DNA of 64,000 bases from Actinomadura_E scrupuli. Its GTDB lineage: Bacteria; Actinomycetota; Actinomycetes; Streptosporangiales; Streptosporangiaceae. The translations under genes and the position numbers were made by a program. Below, one piece after another: positions 7,978-16,041 of the stretch. Under the pieces are notes generated by a model, which had not been told where the DNA came from, did not search any database, and saw only the letters and a program-made list of their open reading frames with translations. The stretch is taken from assembly GCF_050971785.1 (NCBI RefSeq), contig NZ_JBPCCU010000013.1, forward strand, positions 124,001-188,000, written 5' to 3'. The number at the start of each line of letters is the position of its first letter. Position 1 is the stretch's first letter.

Positions 7978-8801
7978 GTGATCCATCGGTCGCGCAGCCC
8001 CGCCAGCACCAGCACCGACACCAGCAGCAGGACCAGGCTGAGCACGATCGCCGACTGCGGGTCGGTCTCCAGGGCGAGGTAGACCGCCAGCGGCATGGTC
8101 TGCGTCCGCCCCGGGAAGTTGCCCGCGAAGGTGATGGTGGCGCCGAACTCCCCCAGCGCCCGGGCCCAGCACAGCACGGCCCCGGCGGCGACGCCGGGCG
8201 CTACCAGCGGCAGGGTGACCCGGCGGAAGACCGTCCAGCGCGAGGCGCCGAGGGTGGCGGCCGCCTCCTCGTACCTCAGGTCGGCGCCGCGCAGGGCGCC
8301 CTCGACGCTGATGACCAGGAAGGGCATGGCCACGAAGGCCTCGGCCAGCACGACTCCGGCGGTGGAGAACGGCAGCGTGATCCCGAACGCGGAGTCCAGC
8401 CACCGGCCGAGCAGGCCGCGCCGGCCGAGGACGAGCAGCAGCGCGACGCCGCCGACCACCGGGGGCAGCACGAGCGGTACGGTCACCAGCGCGCGGATGA
8501 GGCGGCGCCAGCGGAACGACACGCGGGCCAGCAGCCAGGCGAGCGGCACGCCGAGCAGCACGCAGAGCGCGGTGGCCAGGGTCGCGGTGACCAGCGACAG
8601 CCGGAGCGCGTCCAGCACCTGCGGCCGGGCCAGCCGGGTGCCCAGCGTGGACCAGGGCGCGCGCGTCAGCAGCCCCACGAGCGGCAGCACCAGGAACGCC
8701 AGGCCGAGCAGCGCGGGCACGATCAGCAGGCCCGGCACCCGGCCGCGCACCGGTTCGGTGTCCCTACGGTGGTCGCGCGGCCCCGCGCCGCCCGTGGTCA
8801 C
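7974..8801 (-). CDS. modB: Molybdate ABC transporter permease
   Basis: A 275-residue membrane protein with about six hydrophobic helices, and the inner-membrane EAA loop seen as YEEAAATLGASRW, followed by LPLVAPG. The GTG start is placed after a short basic N-terminal tail. It forms the channel for an oxyanion, with two copies expected to pair with two ModC subunits. The 3' end overlaps modC by 4 nt, and the HTH-TOBE regulator ends about 50 bp upstream. The usual substrate-binding lipoprotein gene modA is not between the regulator and this gene, nor elsewhere in the window, so it must be encoded elsewhere or has been lost. Confidence 0.88.
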   Translation of the reverse strand: MTTGGAGPRDHRRDTEPVRGRVPGLLIVPALLGLAFLVLPLVGLLTRAPWSTLGTRLARPQVLDALRLSLVTATLATALCVLLGVPLAWLLARVSFRWRRLIRALVTVPLVLPPVVGGVALLLVLGRRGLLGRWLDSAFGITLPFSTAGVVLAEAFVAMPFLVISVEGALRGADLRYEEAAATLGASRWTVFRRVTLPLVAPGVAAGAVLCWARALGEFGATITFAGNFPGRTQTMPLAVYLALETDPQSAIVLSLVLLLVSVLVLAGLRDRWIT

Positions 8802-8852
8802 GGCGATGCGAATCCCGCCCCGGCCGGCGGACGCCCCTGGCTCACGGCCGGA

Positions 8853-9272
8853 TCACCCCGGACCGGGCAGCTCGACGACGACGTTGGTGGACTTGATGAC
8901 GGCCTCCGCGACCACCCCGGTCTCGAGCCCGAGCTCGTCGGCGGCCTCGCGGCTCATCAGCGAGACCACCCGGAACGGGCCGGCCTGGATCTCGACCTGG
9001 GCCATCACCCCGTCGCGTACGACGTCGGTCACGATGCCGCGCAGCCGGTTGCGCGCCGAGGAGGACCGCGCGCCCGGCTCGTCGTCGCCGCGCGCCTGCG
9101 CACGGACGAACGCGGCCAGGTCGGTGCCGGACACGAGGCGCTGCCCGTGGTCCTGTCGGGTCGCGGCCAACCGGCCGGTGTCGACCCAGCGGCGCACCGT
9201 GTCCGCGCTGACGCCCAGCAGCGCGGCCGTCTCGCTGATCCGGAACGTCGTCACGCGGTCAGCGTAGGACAT
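8853..9272 (-). CDS. HTH (MerR/excisionase-type) - TOBE molybdate-responsive regulator
   Basis: 139 residues in two parts. The N-terminal helix-turn-helix contains ISETAALLGVSADTVRRW, followed by a wing with recognition features of MerR/excisionase-type domains. After a linker of low complexity comes a C-terminal single Mop/TOBE domain (LRGIVTDVVRDGVMAQVE...). TOBE domains bind molybdate or tungstate, so the protein probably represses or activates modBC by metal-oxyanion sensing, playing the role ModE plays in proteobacteria. It is transcribed in the same direction as modB, apparently as the first gene of the operon. A GTG six codons inside is an alternative start; no clear Shine-Dalgarno is visible for either. 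Confidence 0.82.
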   Translation of the reverse strand: MSYADRVTTFRISETAALLGVSADTVRRWVDTGRLAATRQDHGQRLVSGTDLAAFVRAQARGDDEPGARSSSARNRLRGIVTDVVRDGVMAQVEIQAGPFRVVSLMSREAADELGLETGVVAEAVIKSTNVVVELPGPG

Positions 9273-9370
9273 CGCAGTTGAGAGGGCAAAAATGCCTCTG
9301 CCCTCGCTGGGCCGAGGGTCGACCTGGGCGCCCCGGGCGCCCGGTCCCGGCCGGGCGCGCCGGGCATGAC

Positions 9371-9402
9371 AAAGCCCACACGGTGGACACCGCGTGGGCT
9401 TT
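9371..9402 (-). terminator. Terminator hairpin downstream of the cold-shock gene
   Basis: The arms AAAGCCCAC and GTGGGCTTT are perfectly complementary (9 bp) and enclose a second 5-bp stem (CGGTG/CACCG) with a 2-nt loop. It starts 17 bp after the cold-shock stop codon. There is no long U tract, as is usual in actinomycetes, but the A/T-flanked stem makes intrinsic termination likely for the minus-strand transcript. Confidence 0.75.
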
Positions 9403-9419
9403 GGAAACGTGCGAAAAGA

Positions 9420-9623
9420 CTAGATCGCGCGGACCTTCTCGGCCTGCGGCCCCTTCGGCCCCTGGGTGACTTCGAACTCGACCCGCTGGTCCTCTTCGAG
9501 GTTGCGGAATCCGTCACCCTGGATGGCACTGAAGTGAACGAACACGTCCGGGCCGCCTTCATCCTGGCTGATGAAGCCGAAGCCCTTTTCGCCGTTGAAC
9601 CACTTCACGGTGCCTTGTGCCAT
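9420..9623 (-). CDS. Cold-shock domain protein (CspA family)
   Basis: A 67-residue single cold-shock domain (OB fold) that binds single-stranded RNA/DNA. RNP1 is visible as KGFGFI and RNP2 as VFVHF; the protein starts MAQGTVKWFN, the usual Csp N-terminus. AGGAG lies 8 nt before the ATG, although the frame is open further upstream. It is expected to act as an RNA chaperone in the cytoplasm. About 245 bp separate it from the upstream ddaH-like gene, leaving room for its own promoter and a long 5' leader, as found in many csp genes. A strong hairpin follows the stop. Confidence 0.95.
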   Translation of the reverse strand: MAQGTVKWFNGEKGFGFISQDEGGPDVFVHFSAIQGDGFRNLEEDQRVEFEVTQGPKGPQAEKVRAI

Positions 9624-9868
9624 GTGAGATCTCCTGAGATCGACGTCCAGGCATGCACTGCGCATTGCCTGCAGCTGCTGCGGAAACCATCCCCCGAGAG
9701 ATAAGCCCGCGGTCATGAACTCCGCGAGCGATCATGCGATCCAGCGAAATCAACGACTACAACCGCGACCCAAGGTAGCACATCCGTCGCGGTGCGTATC
9801 GGTCCGCACCCGGGGCAGCACGGCAAAGCTTCGGCACCGAATCCGGAAAACCCGGCAAAAGCCCAGCG

Positions 9869-10729
9869 CTAGAGGCGAATCTCCAGGGTGCAGCACTTGG
9901 GGCCGCCGCCGGCCTTGCGGAGTTCGGACAGGTCCACCGCGATGGGCCGGTAACCCCGCTCTTCGAGCTGCTGGATGAGCCGGGTCGCCTCAAGGTTGAC
10001 CACGACGTTCCGGCCGTCGCAGACCGCGTTCAGCCCGAGCACCGAGGCGTCCGCGGCGGAGGCGAGGACGGCGTCGGGGAACATCCGCTCCAGCACCGCC
10101 CGGCTGCCCGGCGAGAACGCGCCCGGGTAGTACGCGACGTTGTCGTCGCCGAGCGGGAACAGCGCGGTGTCGAGGTGGTAGAACCGCGGGTCGACGAGCC
10201 GGAGCGTCACCACCGCGCGGCCGAGGAACTCCTGGGCCTCCTGGTGCGCGGTGACGTCCGTACGGAAACCGGTGCCGGCCAGGATGGTGTCGCCGATGGT
10301 CAGGAAGTCGCCCTCGCCCTCGTTGGTGTGCGCGGGCTCGCGGACCTCGGTGAAGCCGCGGCCGCGGAACCACTCGGCGTAGGCGGGGCCCTCCGCCGCC
10401 CGCTCGGGGTGGGCGAACTTCGCCCCGTACACACGGCCGCCGACGACCAGGGCGCCGTTGGCGGCGAACACCATGTCGGGCAGCCCCTCGATGGGGTCGA
10501 TCAGGCTGACCTCGTGGCCCAGGCCGACGTAGGCCGCCCGCAGCGCCTCCCACTGCTCGACCGCGCGCTGCCGGTCCGCGCCCGCCGACGGGTCCATCCA
10601 GGGGTTGATCGCGTAGTCGACGGCGAAGTGAGCGGGGCGGCACATCAGGAAGTGGCGTCGCAGGGCCACCCGCTCGGCCGGGGCGGGGGTGGTGCCCGGG
10701 GCGACGTGCGGAAGCGACGATGGCTCCAT
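9869..10729 (-). CDS. Dimethylargininase (DDAH)-like amidinohydrolase
   Basis: A 286-residue pentein-fold guanidine-modifying enzyme. Family features are the N-terminal VDYAINPWM segment, His185 in FYHLDTAL, and the C-terminal nucleophile region GGGPKCCTLEI (Cys279 or Cys280). DDAH hydrolyses asymmetric dimethylarginine or monomethylarginine to citrulline. The gene lies downstream of a nitric oxide synthase, the enzyme these methylarginines inhibit. The ATG used has no close Shine-Dalgarno; an in-frame TTG six codons upstream (10747) does follow GGGAGAG, so translation may begin there. An arginine deiminase, or an arginine dihydrolase releasing ornithine, is the alternative for this family. 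Confidence 0.82.
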   Translation of the reverse strand: MEPSSLPHVAPGTTPAPAERVALRRHFLMCRPAHFAVDYAINPWMDPSAGADRQRAVEQWEALRAAYVGLGHEVSLIDPIEGLPDMVFAANGALVVGGRVYGAKFAHPERAAEGPAYAEWFRGRGFTEVREPAHTNEGEGDFLTIGDTILAGTGFRTDVTAHQEAQEFLGRAVVTLRLVDPRFYHLDTALFPLGDDNVAYYPGAFSPGSRAVLERMFPDAVLASAADASVLGLNAVCDGRNVVVNLEATRLIQQLEERGYRPIAVDLSELRKAGGGPKCCTLEIRL

Positions 10730-10747
10730 TGCCGGCGAAATGGACAA

Positions 10748-11101
10748 GGGTCTCTCCCAAGGGACGGCAGGGGTCGGCTGGACCCGCCCGGGACATGGCC
10801 GGTAGGCCGCCGAACGGGTCTTGATCGAAAGGATAGAGACAGCGACACCGGCGGACCAATGCGGTGACCTTGCTTGAAGGCGGAGATTCGTTGCGTTCTT
10901 CCCGGCATGCACCAGCGATTCGTTGCGAACCGGCGAACGACGGGGCCGCCAGGGCCCCCGGGAGCGGCGGGTCGCGGGATTCCGGCGTGCCCGCAGGTCA
11001 GCCGGGGGGTCGCGGGCAGGAGAGGGGCGACGGCGGGAAAGCACCCGCGCGCCCGTGGGACGCCCGGCCCGGCCGGCCGGGCGTCCGGGAGGCGGCCGAG
11101 G
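10748..11101 (-). promoter_or_regulatory. ddaH-like upstream region: promoter and 11-bp direct repeats
   Basis: This gap of about 350 bp holds no gene. On the minus strand a TATCCT (10830-10835) lies 18 bp from a TTGGTC (10854-10859), a plausible -10/-35 pair. Upstream of it the 11-mer GATTCGTTGCG (plus strand) occurs twice, at 10885-10895 and 10917-10927. The copies are exactly 32 bp apart, about three helical turns, as expected for an activator binding one DNA face. The second copy is part of a TTCG-TTG-CGAA palindrome. The remainder up to the NOS stop is GC-rich and includes the NOS terminator. Confidence 0.4.
11058..11086 (-). terminator. Terminator hairpin after the nitric oxide synthase gene
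   Basis: Perfect 12-bp inverted repeat GGACGCCCGGCC / GGCCGGGCGTCC with a 5-nt loop, beginning 15 bp after the NOS stop. It lacks a U tract but is very stable. It suggests that NOS and the downstream DDAH-like gene are mostly transcribed separately. Confidence 0.65.
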
Positions 11102-12289
11102 TCAGTCCGCCGTCTCGTAGGGCCGGTCGTTCGGGACGTATCCGGGCCGCAGGTCCGCGTCGCGATAGGAGCGGTGGAAGACCGGGGTGGCCGAGCCGGA
11201 GATCGGCGGCACGATCCAGGACCAGTCGGCCGGGCACACCCGCCCGGCGCGCTCCTCCCGGTCCAGATGGATCAGGAAGCGCCGGGACTCGGTGTGGTGG
11301 TCGGTGATGGTGACCCCCGCCGTGCGGAACGAGTGCAGCACCGCCACGTTGAGCTCGACCAGTGCCCGGTCGCGCCACAGGCTCGCCTCGCGGGCGGTGT
11401 CGAGCCCGAGCCCCGCGGCGACCGCCGGGAGCAGGTCGTACCGGGCGGCGTCGCCGAGGTTGCGCGCCCCGATCTCGGTGCCCATGTACCAGCCGTTGAA
11501 CGGGGCCGCCGGATAGCGGATGCCGCCGATCTCCAGGCTCATGTTGGAGATGGCGGGCACGGCGTGCCAGCGCAGCCCCAGCCCGGCGAACCACGCGAAG
11601 TCCGGGTGGCCGAGCGGCACCTCGAGGACGACCTCCGGCGGGAGCGGGAAGAACCGGGGCGGGCCGCCCCCGGACTGGACCACCAGCGGCAACAGGTCGA
11701 AGGGGGTACCCGGGCCGCCGGGCCAGCCCAGGTCACGGACCACCTGGGTGAGACCGGCGGTCATCGGGTCCCCCACCACCCGGTCGCCGGGCTGCCGGTA
11801 CCCCGCGTAGCGGATCAGCTGGTCGTTCCAGATGCGCGGCCCGGGCCGGCCCGGGCGGTCCGGCGCGAAGACCGTGATCGTGGGACGGATCCGGCCCCGG
11901 GCCGTCGCCTCGGCCAGATGCCGGAACGACTCGGCGGCGACCTGGTCGGCGCCGGACAGCTCGCGGCGGTCCCGGACGCGCAGGCTCCGCCAGTACAGGC
12001 GGCCGATACACCGGCTGCTGTTGCGCCAGGCCACCCGGGCGCCGAACGCCAGCTCCCGCGGGGTGTGCGTGTAGGTGCCGGTCTGCGCGATCTCGTCCTG
12101 GATCTCGGCTAACCGCAGGTCGGCCGGGGTGGAGTCGGGGCACTCGGCATGGAACAGCTCCGCGAACCGCGCGGCCTCCCGGAGCAGCGTGGCGTGCCGC
12201 TCCGCCGCTCTCCCCGGCTGCTCCCCCGGACGCCGGAAGAGCCTCCCTCGTACCGAACTTCGTACCGATCTTCGAGCCGATGAGGACAT
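11102..12289 (-). CDS. nos: Bacterial nitric oxide synthase, oxygenase domain
   Basis: 395 residues, matching stand-alone bacterial NOS oxygenases with no reductase module. The heme-thiolate motif WRNSSRCIGR places the ligand at Cys94. The substrate-binding block NGWYMGTEIGARN contains Glu272, which should hold the guanidinium of L-arginine, and a C-terminal pterin-side segment (WSWIVPPISGSATPVFH) is present. It oxidises arginine to citrulline and NO using electrons from cellular reductases. AGGTGA precedes the ATG at 4 nt. An 8-bp palindrome GTGATCAC (12318-12325) lies just upstream and could be part of an operator. Such enzymes serve nitration in natural-product clusters or stress protection; no nitration partner is obvious here. 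Confidence 0.95.
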   Translation of the reverse strand: MSSSARRSVRSSVRGRLFRRPGEQPGRAAERHATLLREAARFAELFHAECPDSTPADLRLAEIQDEIAQTGTYTHTPRELAFGARVAWRNSSRCIGRLYWRSLRVRDRRELSGADQVAAESFRHLAEATARGRIRPTITVFAPDRPGRPGPRIWNDQLIRYAGYRQPGDRVVGDPMTAGLTQVVRDLGWPGGPGTPFDLLPLVVQSGGGPPRFFPLPPEVVLEVPLGHPDFAWFAGLGLRWHAVPAISNMSLEIGGIRYPAAPFNGWYMGTEIGARNLGDAARYDLLPAVAAGLGLDTAREASLWRDRALVELNVAVLHSFRTAGVTITDHHTESRRFLIHLDREERAGRVCPADWSWIVPPISGSATPVFHRSYRDADLRPGYVPNDRPYETAD

Positions 12290-12456
12290 GAGGTCACCTG
12301 TGACGGATCGTCAGACTGTGATCACTGAGGGCCACAGGATGCCATGGCTACCGCCAGGTTCCGCGCAAGCCGCCGCAAAAAGCACCGACCACCCCGTACG
12401 GTGACGGCGCCGGTCCAGCGGATCATCTGCCACGGCGCTCATGGGGCCCGTTGCGG

Positions 12457-13671
12457 TCACCGCCCGGCGGGGCCCCCGGCCGCCGGCATCAGGGCCTCGG
12501 TCAGCATCCCGAGCGTCGCCCAGTCGACCAGGGCGCCGGTGCGGATCCGGCCGAAGGTGGTGACCTCCGGGTACGTGCGCTCCGTCTCCGCCGCGTTCCC
12601 GTGTACCTCCCCGGGACGCAGCCGTGCCAGCTCGGCCTCGGTGATCTCGGCGGAGAACAGATGCGCGTGGTGCGCGGACATGGTCGCCGCGACCTGGCGG
12701 CTGCCGTGCGCGCGCAGCCGGGCGGGGTCGAGCACCAGACCGGTCTCCTCGGCGACCTCGTTCACCGCCCGGGTCAGCGGGTCCCCCGCACCCGTCCCGC
12801 CCGGCAGTTCGTGCACGAAGGCGTCGGGCCCGGACGCCGCGCTGCGGTACTCGCGCACCAGGACGACCGTGGTGTCGTCCAGCCGCGGCGCGGGCCGGTA
12901 GAGCGCGACCGTGCTGATGCCGGGGCGGGAGATCACCACCTCGTTCGACTTGACCCGGTCCTCGGCGGCGACGTGCACGCTGACGTGCAGCGCCCAGTAG
13001 AAGACCGGCCCCCGCACGGCGCCCGGGGTGAAGGTCCAGAGCAGCCGGGCGCCCCGCAGGGTGTTGCCGGCGGCGCGCTGGGCGGCGTACCAGCGCTGGA
13101 AGCTCCCGGTGCGCCAGATCAGCAGCGGCACCTCGCGCTCTCCGCCCGCCCGGTGGACGCCCGTGCCGACCTCGGCCAGCGCGGCCCGGACGGTACCGCC
13201 GAGCGTCGTCGCCGTCGGCACCTCCCGGGCGGCCGCGTGGTGCAGCAGATAGCGGTTGCCCGGCGCGTCCGGCGGGGCGCCGAAGACGGCCCGGCCGGAG
13301 TCGTACCACATGCCCCACTCGACGTTGGTGGTGAAGGCGGGCAGGGTCGTCAGGTCGCGCGGCACGTAGAACATGACCACGTCGGCCAGGTGCAGGCACC
13401 GTTCCTCCCACTCGACCTGGCCCCGGTAGTCGTCGTGCGGGCCGTGGCGGTGCTCGGGCACGAAGACCACCAGCCGGCCGTCACCCCGCCAGTGCTCCCG
13501 CAGCCGCTCGATCGCGGCCGGCCGCCAGGACGCGACGGACGGATCACGCGGAGTCGGACCGGCGAGGAACACCGCCGCGTGCCAGTCGTCGGGTGGGTCC
13601 TCCAGTGCGTAGACGAGCGCGATGTCGCGCTCTGCGGAGGTCTGGTCGCTTTTTTCGAAGTTCAACCCCAT
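12457..13671 (-). CDS. Nucleoside 2-deoxyribosyltransferase-like / Nudix fusion protein
   Basis: About 404 residues with two domains. The N-terminal half (about 1-160) carries AAVFLAGPTPRD and VFVPEHRHG...VEWEERCLHLADVV, features of the nucleoside 2-deoxyribosyltransferase-like fold. The C-terminal half (about 235-395) is a Nudix domain with HELPGG and EVAEETGLV. The Nudix box keeps the EE metal ligands but has Gly where the first Glu is usual and Asn for the REx arginine, so activity may be altered. The likely role is hydrolysis or salvage of a modified nucleotide or nucleotide-sugar; the substrate cannot be told. ATG starts further upstream exist, but MGLNFEKS gives a compact protein. It lies 167 bp upstream of the NOS gene on the same strand. 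Confidence 0.75.
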   Translation of the reverse strand: MGLNFEKSDQTSAERDIALVYALEDPPDDWHAAVFLAGPTPRDPSVASWRPAAIERLREHWRGDGRLVVFVPEHRHGPHDDYRGQVEWEERCLHLADVVMFYVPRDLTTLPAFTTNVEWGMWYDSGRAVFGAPPDAPGNRYLLHHAAAREVPTATTLGGTVRAALAEVGTGVHRAGGEREVPLLIWRTGSFQRWYAAQRAAGNTLRGARLLWTFTPGAVRGPVFYWALHVSVHVAAEDRVKSNEVVISRPGISTVALYRPAPRLDDTTVVLVREYRSAASGPDAFVHELPGGTGAGDPLTRAVNEVAEETGLVLDPARLRAHGSRQVAATMSAHHAHLFSAEITEAELARLRPGEVHGNAAETERTYPEVTTFGRIRTGALVDWATLGMLTEALMPAAGGPAGR

Positions 13672-13776
13672 AGGTGCGATTCTTCCCCCACCGCACCATC
13701 CCGGCATGAACGCGCTTCCCCGGGGTACAGGGCTGGCCGACACATCCCTGTCCCACCTGGTCAGGAGGGATCCCTG

Positions 13777-14565
13777 ATGACCGGAACGCTACGGGTCCCC
13801 CGCAGCCGTGGCGCGCTCAGCGGAACACTGCTGGTGCTGCTAGGGCTTTGGGGAGGCCTCATTCCCTTCGTCGGCCCGTACGCCGACTTCGCCTACACAC
13901 CCGACAAGGCCTGGGTCTCCACTTCGGGACGGCTGCTGCTGGAGGTCCTCCCGGCCGCCGCCACCGTGATCGGCGGCCTGATCCTGCTCTCCAGCGCCAA
14001 CCGCGCCATCGCGATGCTCGGCGCCTGGCTGGCCGCGCTCGGCGGCGCCTGGTTCGTCGTCGGCACCGCGGTGAGCACGCTGTGGACCAAGGACCACACG
14101 CCCGCGGCGGGCGGCCCGGTGGGCAGCATCGGCCGTCAGGTGGCCGAGCAGCTCGCCTTCTTCTCCGGCCTCGGCGTGGCCATCCTGTTCTTCGCCGCGC
14201 TGGCGCTGGGCCGGCTCGCCGTCGTGGGGGTCCGCGACGCGGCGCTGTCCGAGCCCTACGTCCAGGAGTACGACCCCGTACCGGACCAGCACGAGGGCGA
14301 GCGGTACGCCCCCGGCCCGGAGGCCCCGGGCCCGGCGGCACCGCCGTTCACCCCGGCGCCCGGCCCGGGCAGGTACGCCCGCCAGTCCGGACCGGAGACG
14401 ACGCCCTTCCCGGCCCAGCCCCGGTTCGACGAGCGGGCGCCCCGGTACGACACCTCGCCCGGCCCGGCGGACCAGCCCCCGCCGCTGCCCCAGCGCACGC
14501 GCAAGCAGCGGGACGCGGCCGAGCCGACCGACCAGAAGGTGGCCGGCTTCCGCAGCGGCGAGTGA
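13777..14565 (+). CDS. Four-TM membrane protein with proline-rich tail, function unknown
   Basis: 262 residues. Four hydrophobic segments are visible at about 12-32, 50-72, 78-102 and 128-152, followed by a roughly 110-residue hydrophilic C-terminal tail rich in Pro, Gly and Ala (for example PGPEAPGPAAPPF). AGGAGG lies 9 nt before the ATG. The first loop GPYADFAYTPDKAW is tryptophan/aromatic rich. I do not recognise a named family. The tail is probably cytoplasmic and disordered, as in many actinomycete envelope proteins. It is divergent from the deoxyribosyltransferase-Nudix gene and convergent with der. Confidence 0.85.
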   Translation: MTGTLRVPRSRGALSGTLLVLLGLWGGLIPFVGPYADFAYTPDKAWVSTSGRLLLEVLPAAATVIGGLILLSSANRAIAMLGAWLAALGGAWFVVGTAVSTLWTKDHTPAAGGPVGSIGRQVAEQLAFFSGLGVAILFFAALALGRLAVVGVRDAALSEPYVQEYDPVPDQHEGERYAPGPEAPGPAAPPFTPAPGPGRYARQSGPETTPFPAQPRFDERAPRYDTSPGPADQPPPLPQRTRKQRDAAEPTDQKVAGFRSGE

Positions 14566-14571
14566 CGCACC

Positions 14572-14607
14572 CGGCGGCGGCCGCCCCGGAAGGGGCGGCC
14601 GCCGCCG
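14572..14607. terminator. Bidirectional terminator between the membrane protein and der
   Basis: Perfect 16-bp stem (CGGCGGCGGCCGCCCC and its complement) closed by a GGAA tetraloop, located exactly between two convergent genes. GGAA is a GNRA-type loop on the plus strand, which adds stability. Confidence 0.8.
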
Positions 14608-14622
14608 CGCGTCACGGGCCCG

Positions 14623-15999
14623 TCACTTCTTCTTGCTGCCGCGCTTCTCGCGGATCTTCATGGTGACCTCGATGGGGCTGCCCTCGAAGCCGAACTCCTC
14701 ACGGATGCGGCGTTCGATGAACCGGCGGTAACCGGACTCGAGGAAGCCCGAGGTGAACAGCACGAACTTCGGCGGCCGGATGCTCGCCTGGGTGGCGAAC
14801 AGGATGCGCGGCTGCTTGCCGCCCCGGATCGGGTGCGGGTGGGAGGCGACCAGGTCGGCGAAGAAGGTGTTGAGCTTGGAGGTCGGCACCCGGTGGCCCC
14901 AGCTCTCCAGCGCGGTCTCGATGGCGGGCACCATCTTCTCGACGTGCCGGCCGGTCTTGGCGGAGATGTTGACCCGCGACGCCCAGCGGGCGTTGTGCAG
15001 CTGCCGGTCGATCTCCCGGTCGAGGTAGAAGCGGCGCTCCTCGTCGAGCAGATCCCACTTGTTGAAGGCCATCACCAGCGCGCGGCCGGACTCGATCACC
15101 ATGGAGACGATGCGCAGATCCTGCTCGGCCAGCGGCTCGCTGGCGTCCACCAGGATGACCGCGACCTCCGAGCGTTCCAGTGCCGACTGGGTCCGCAGGG
15201 TGGCGTAGAAGTCGGCGCCCTGGTTCTCCCGGTGCCGCTTGCGGATGCCGGCGGTGTCGACGAACCGCCAGGTCTTGCCGCCCAGCTCGATCAGCTCGTC
15301 GACCGGGTCGCGGGTGGTGCCCGCGACCTCGTGCACGACGGCCCGCTGCTCGCCGGCGAGCTTGTTGAGCAGGCTCGACTTGCCGACGTTGGGCCGGCCG
15401 ACCAGGGCGACCCGGCGCGGCCCGCCGGCCGGGCCGAAGGTCTCGCGGGGGGCGGGCTCGGGCAGCGCCCCGAGCACCGCGTCGAGCAGGTCACCGCTCG
15501 CCCGGCCGTGCAGCGCGCTGACGACCATCGGCTCACCGATGCCCAGCGACCACAGCGCCGCCGCGTCGGACTCCGCGCCGATGTCGTCGACCTTGTTGGC
15601 GACCAGCACGATGGGCTTGCCGGAGCGCCGCAGGATCTCGACCACGGCCTCGTCCACGTCGGTGGCGCCCACGGTGGCGTCCACCACGAACATCACCACG
15701 TCGGCCAGGTCCACCGCCAGCCGGGCCTGCTCGGCGATGGCGGCGGCCAGCCCCTCGGCGTCCGGCAGCCAGCCGCCGGTGTCGACCACGGTGAACCGGC
15801 GGCCCTGCCACTCGGCGTCGTAGGCGACCCGGTCGCGGGTGACGCCGGGAACGTCCTCGACGACCGCCTCACGGCGGCCGATGATCCTGTTGACCAGGGT
15901 GGACTTGCCGACGTTGGGGCGGCCGACCACCGCCACGATGGGCAGTGGCCCCTGCTCGTCCTCGGAGAGGTCCTGGAGGTGGATGTCGTACTCGGTCAC
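14623..15999 (-). CDS. der: Ribosome biogenesis GTPase Der (EngA)
   Basis: 458 residues with two tandem GTPase domains, each with a GRPNVGKS P-loop (near residues 26 and 202), DTGGW/DTAGI G3 motifs and NKVD/NKWD G4 motifs. A C-terminal KH-like domain ends in a basic tail (IREKRGSKKK). Der promotes 50S ribosomal subunit maturation. It is the last gene of the long minus-strand housekeeping operon, 42 bp downstream of cmk, an order widely conserved in actinobacteria. A strong hairpin follows. Confidence 0.98.
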   Translation of the reverse strand: MTEYDIHLQDLSEDEQGPLPIVAVVGRPNVGKSTLVNRIIGRREAVVEDVPGVTRDRVAYDAEWQGRRFTVVDTGGWLPDAEGLAAAIAEQARLAVDLADVVMFVVDATVGATDVDEAVVEILRRSGKPIVLVANKVDDIGAESDAAALWSLGIGEPMVVSALHGRASGDLLDAVLGALPEPAPRETFGPAGGPRRVALVGRPNVGKSSLLNKLAGEQRAVVHEVAGTTRDPVDELIELGGKTWRFVDTAGIRKRHRENQGADFYATLRTQSALERSEVAVILVDASEPLAEQDLRIVSMVIESGRALVMAFNKWDLLDEERRFYLDREIDRQLHNARWASRVNISAKTGRHVEKMVPAIETALESWGHRVPTSKLNTFFADLVASHPHPIRGGKQPRILFATQASIRPPKFVLFTSGFLESGYRRFIERRIREEFGFEGSPIEVTMKIREKRGSKKK

Positions 16000-16041
16000 G
16001 ATGTCTCTGATTTCTGCTGGCGAGCGTGCCGCGGCGTGCCC

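Noticed and set aside
12451..13776. Long N-terminal extension of the four-TM membrane protein
   Set aside because: The extension is antisense to the deoxyribosyltransferase-Nudix gene; an AGGAGG-preceded ATG at 13777 marks the real start.
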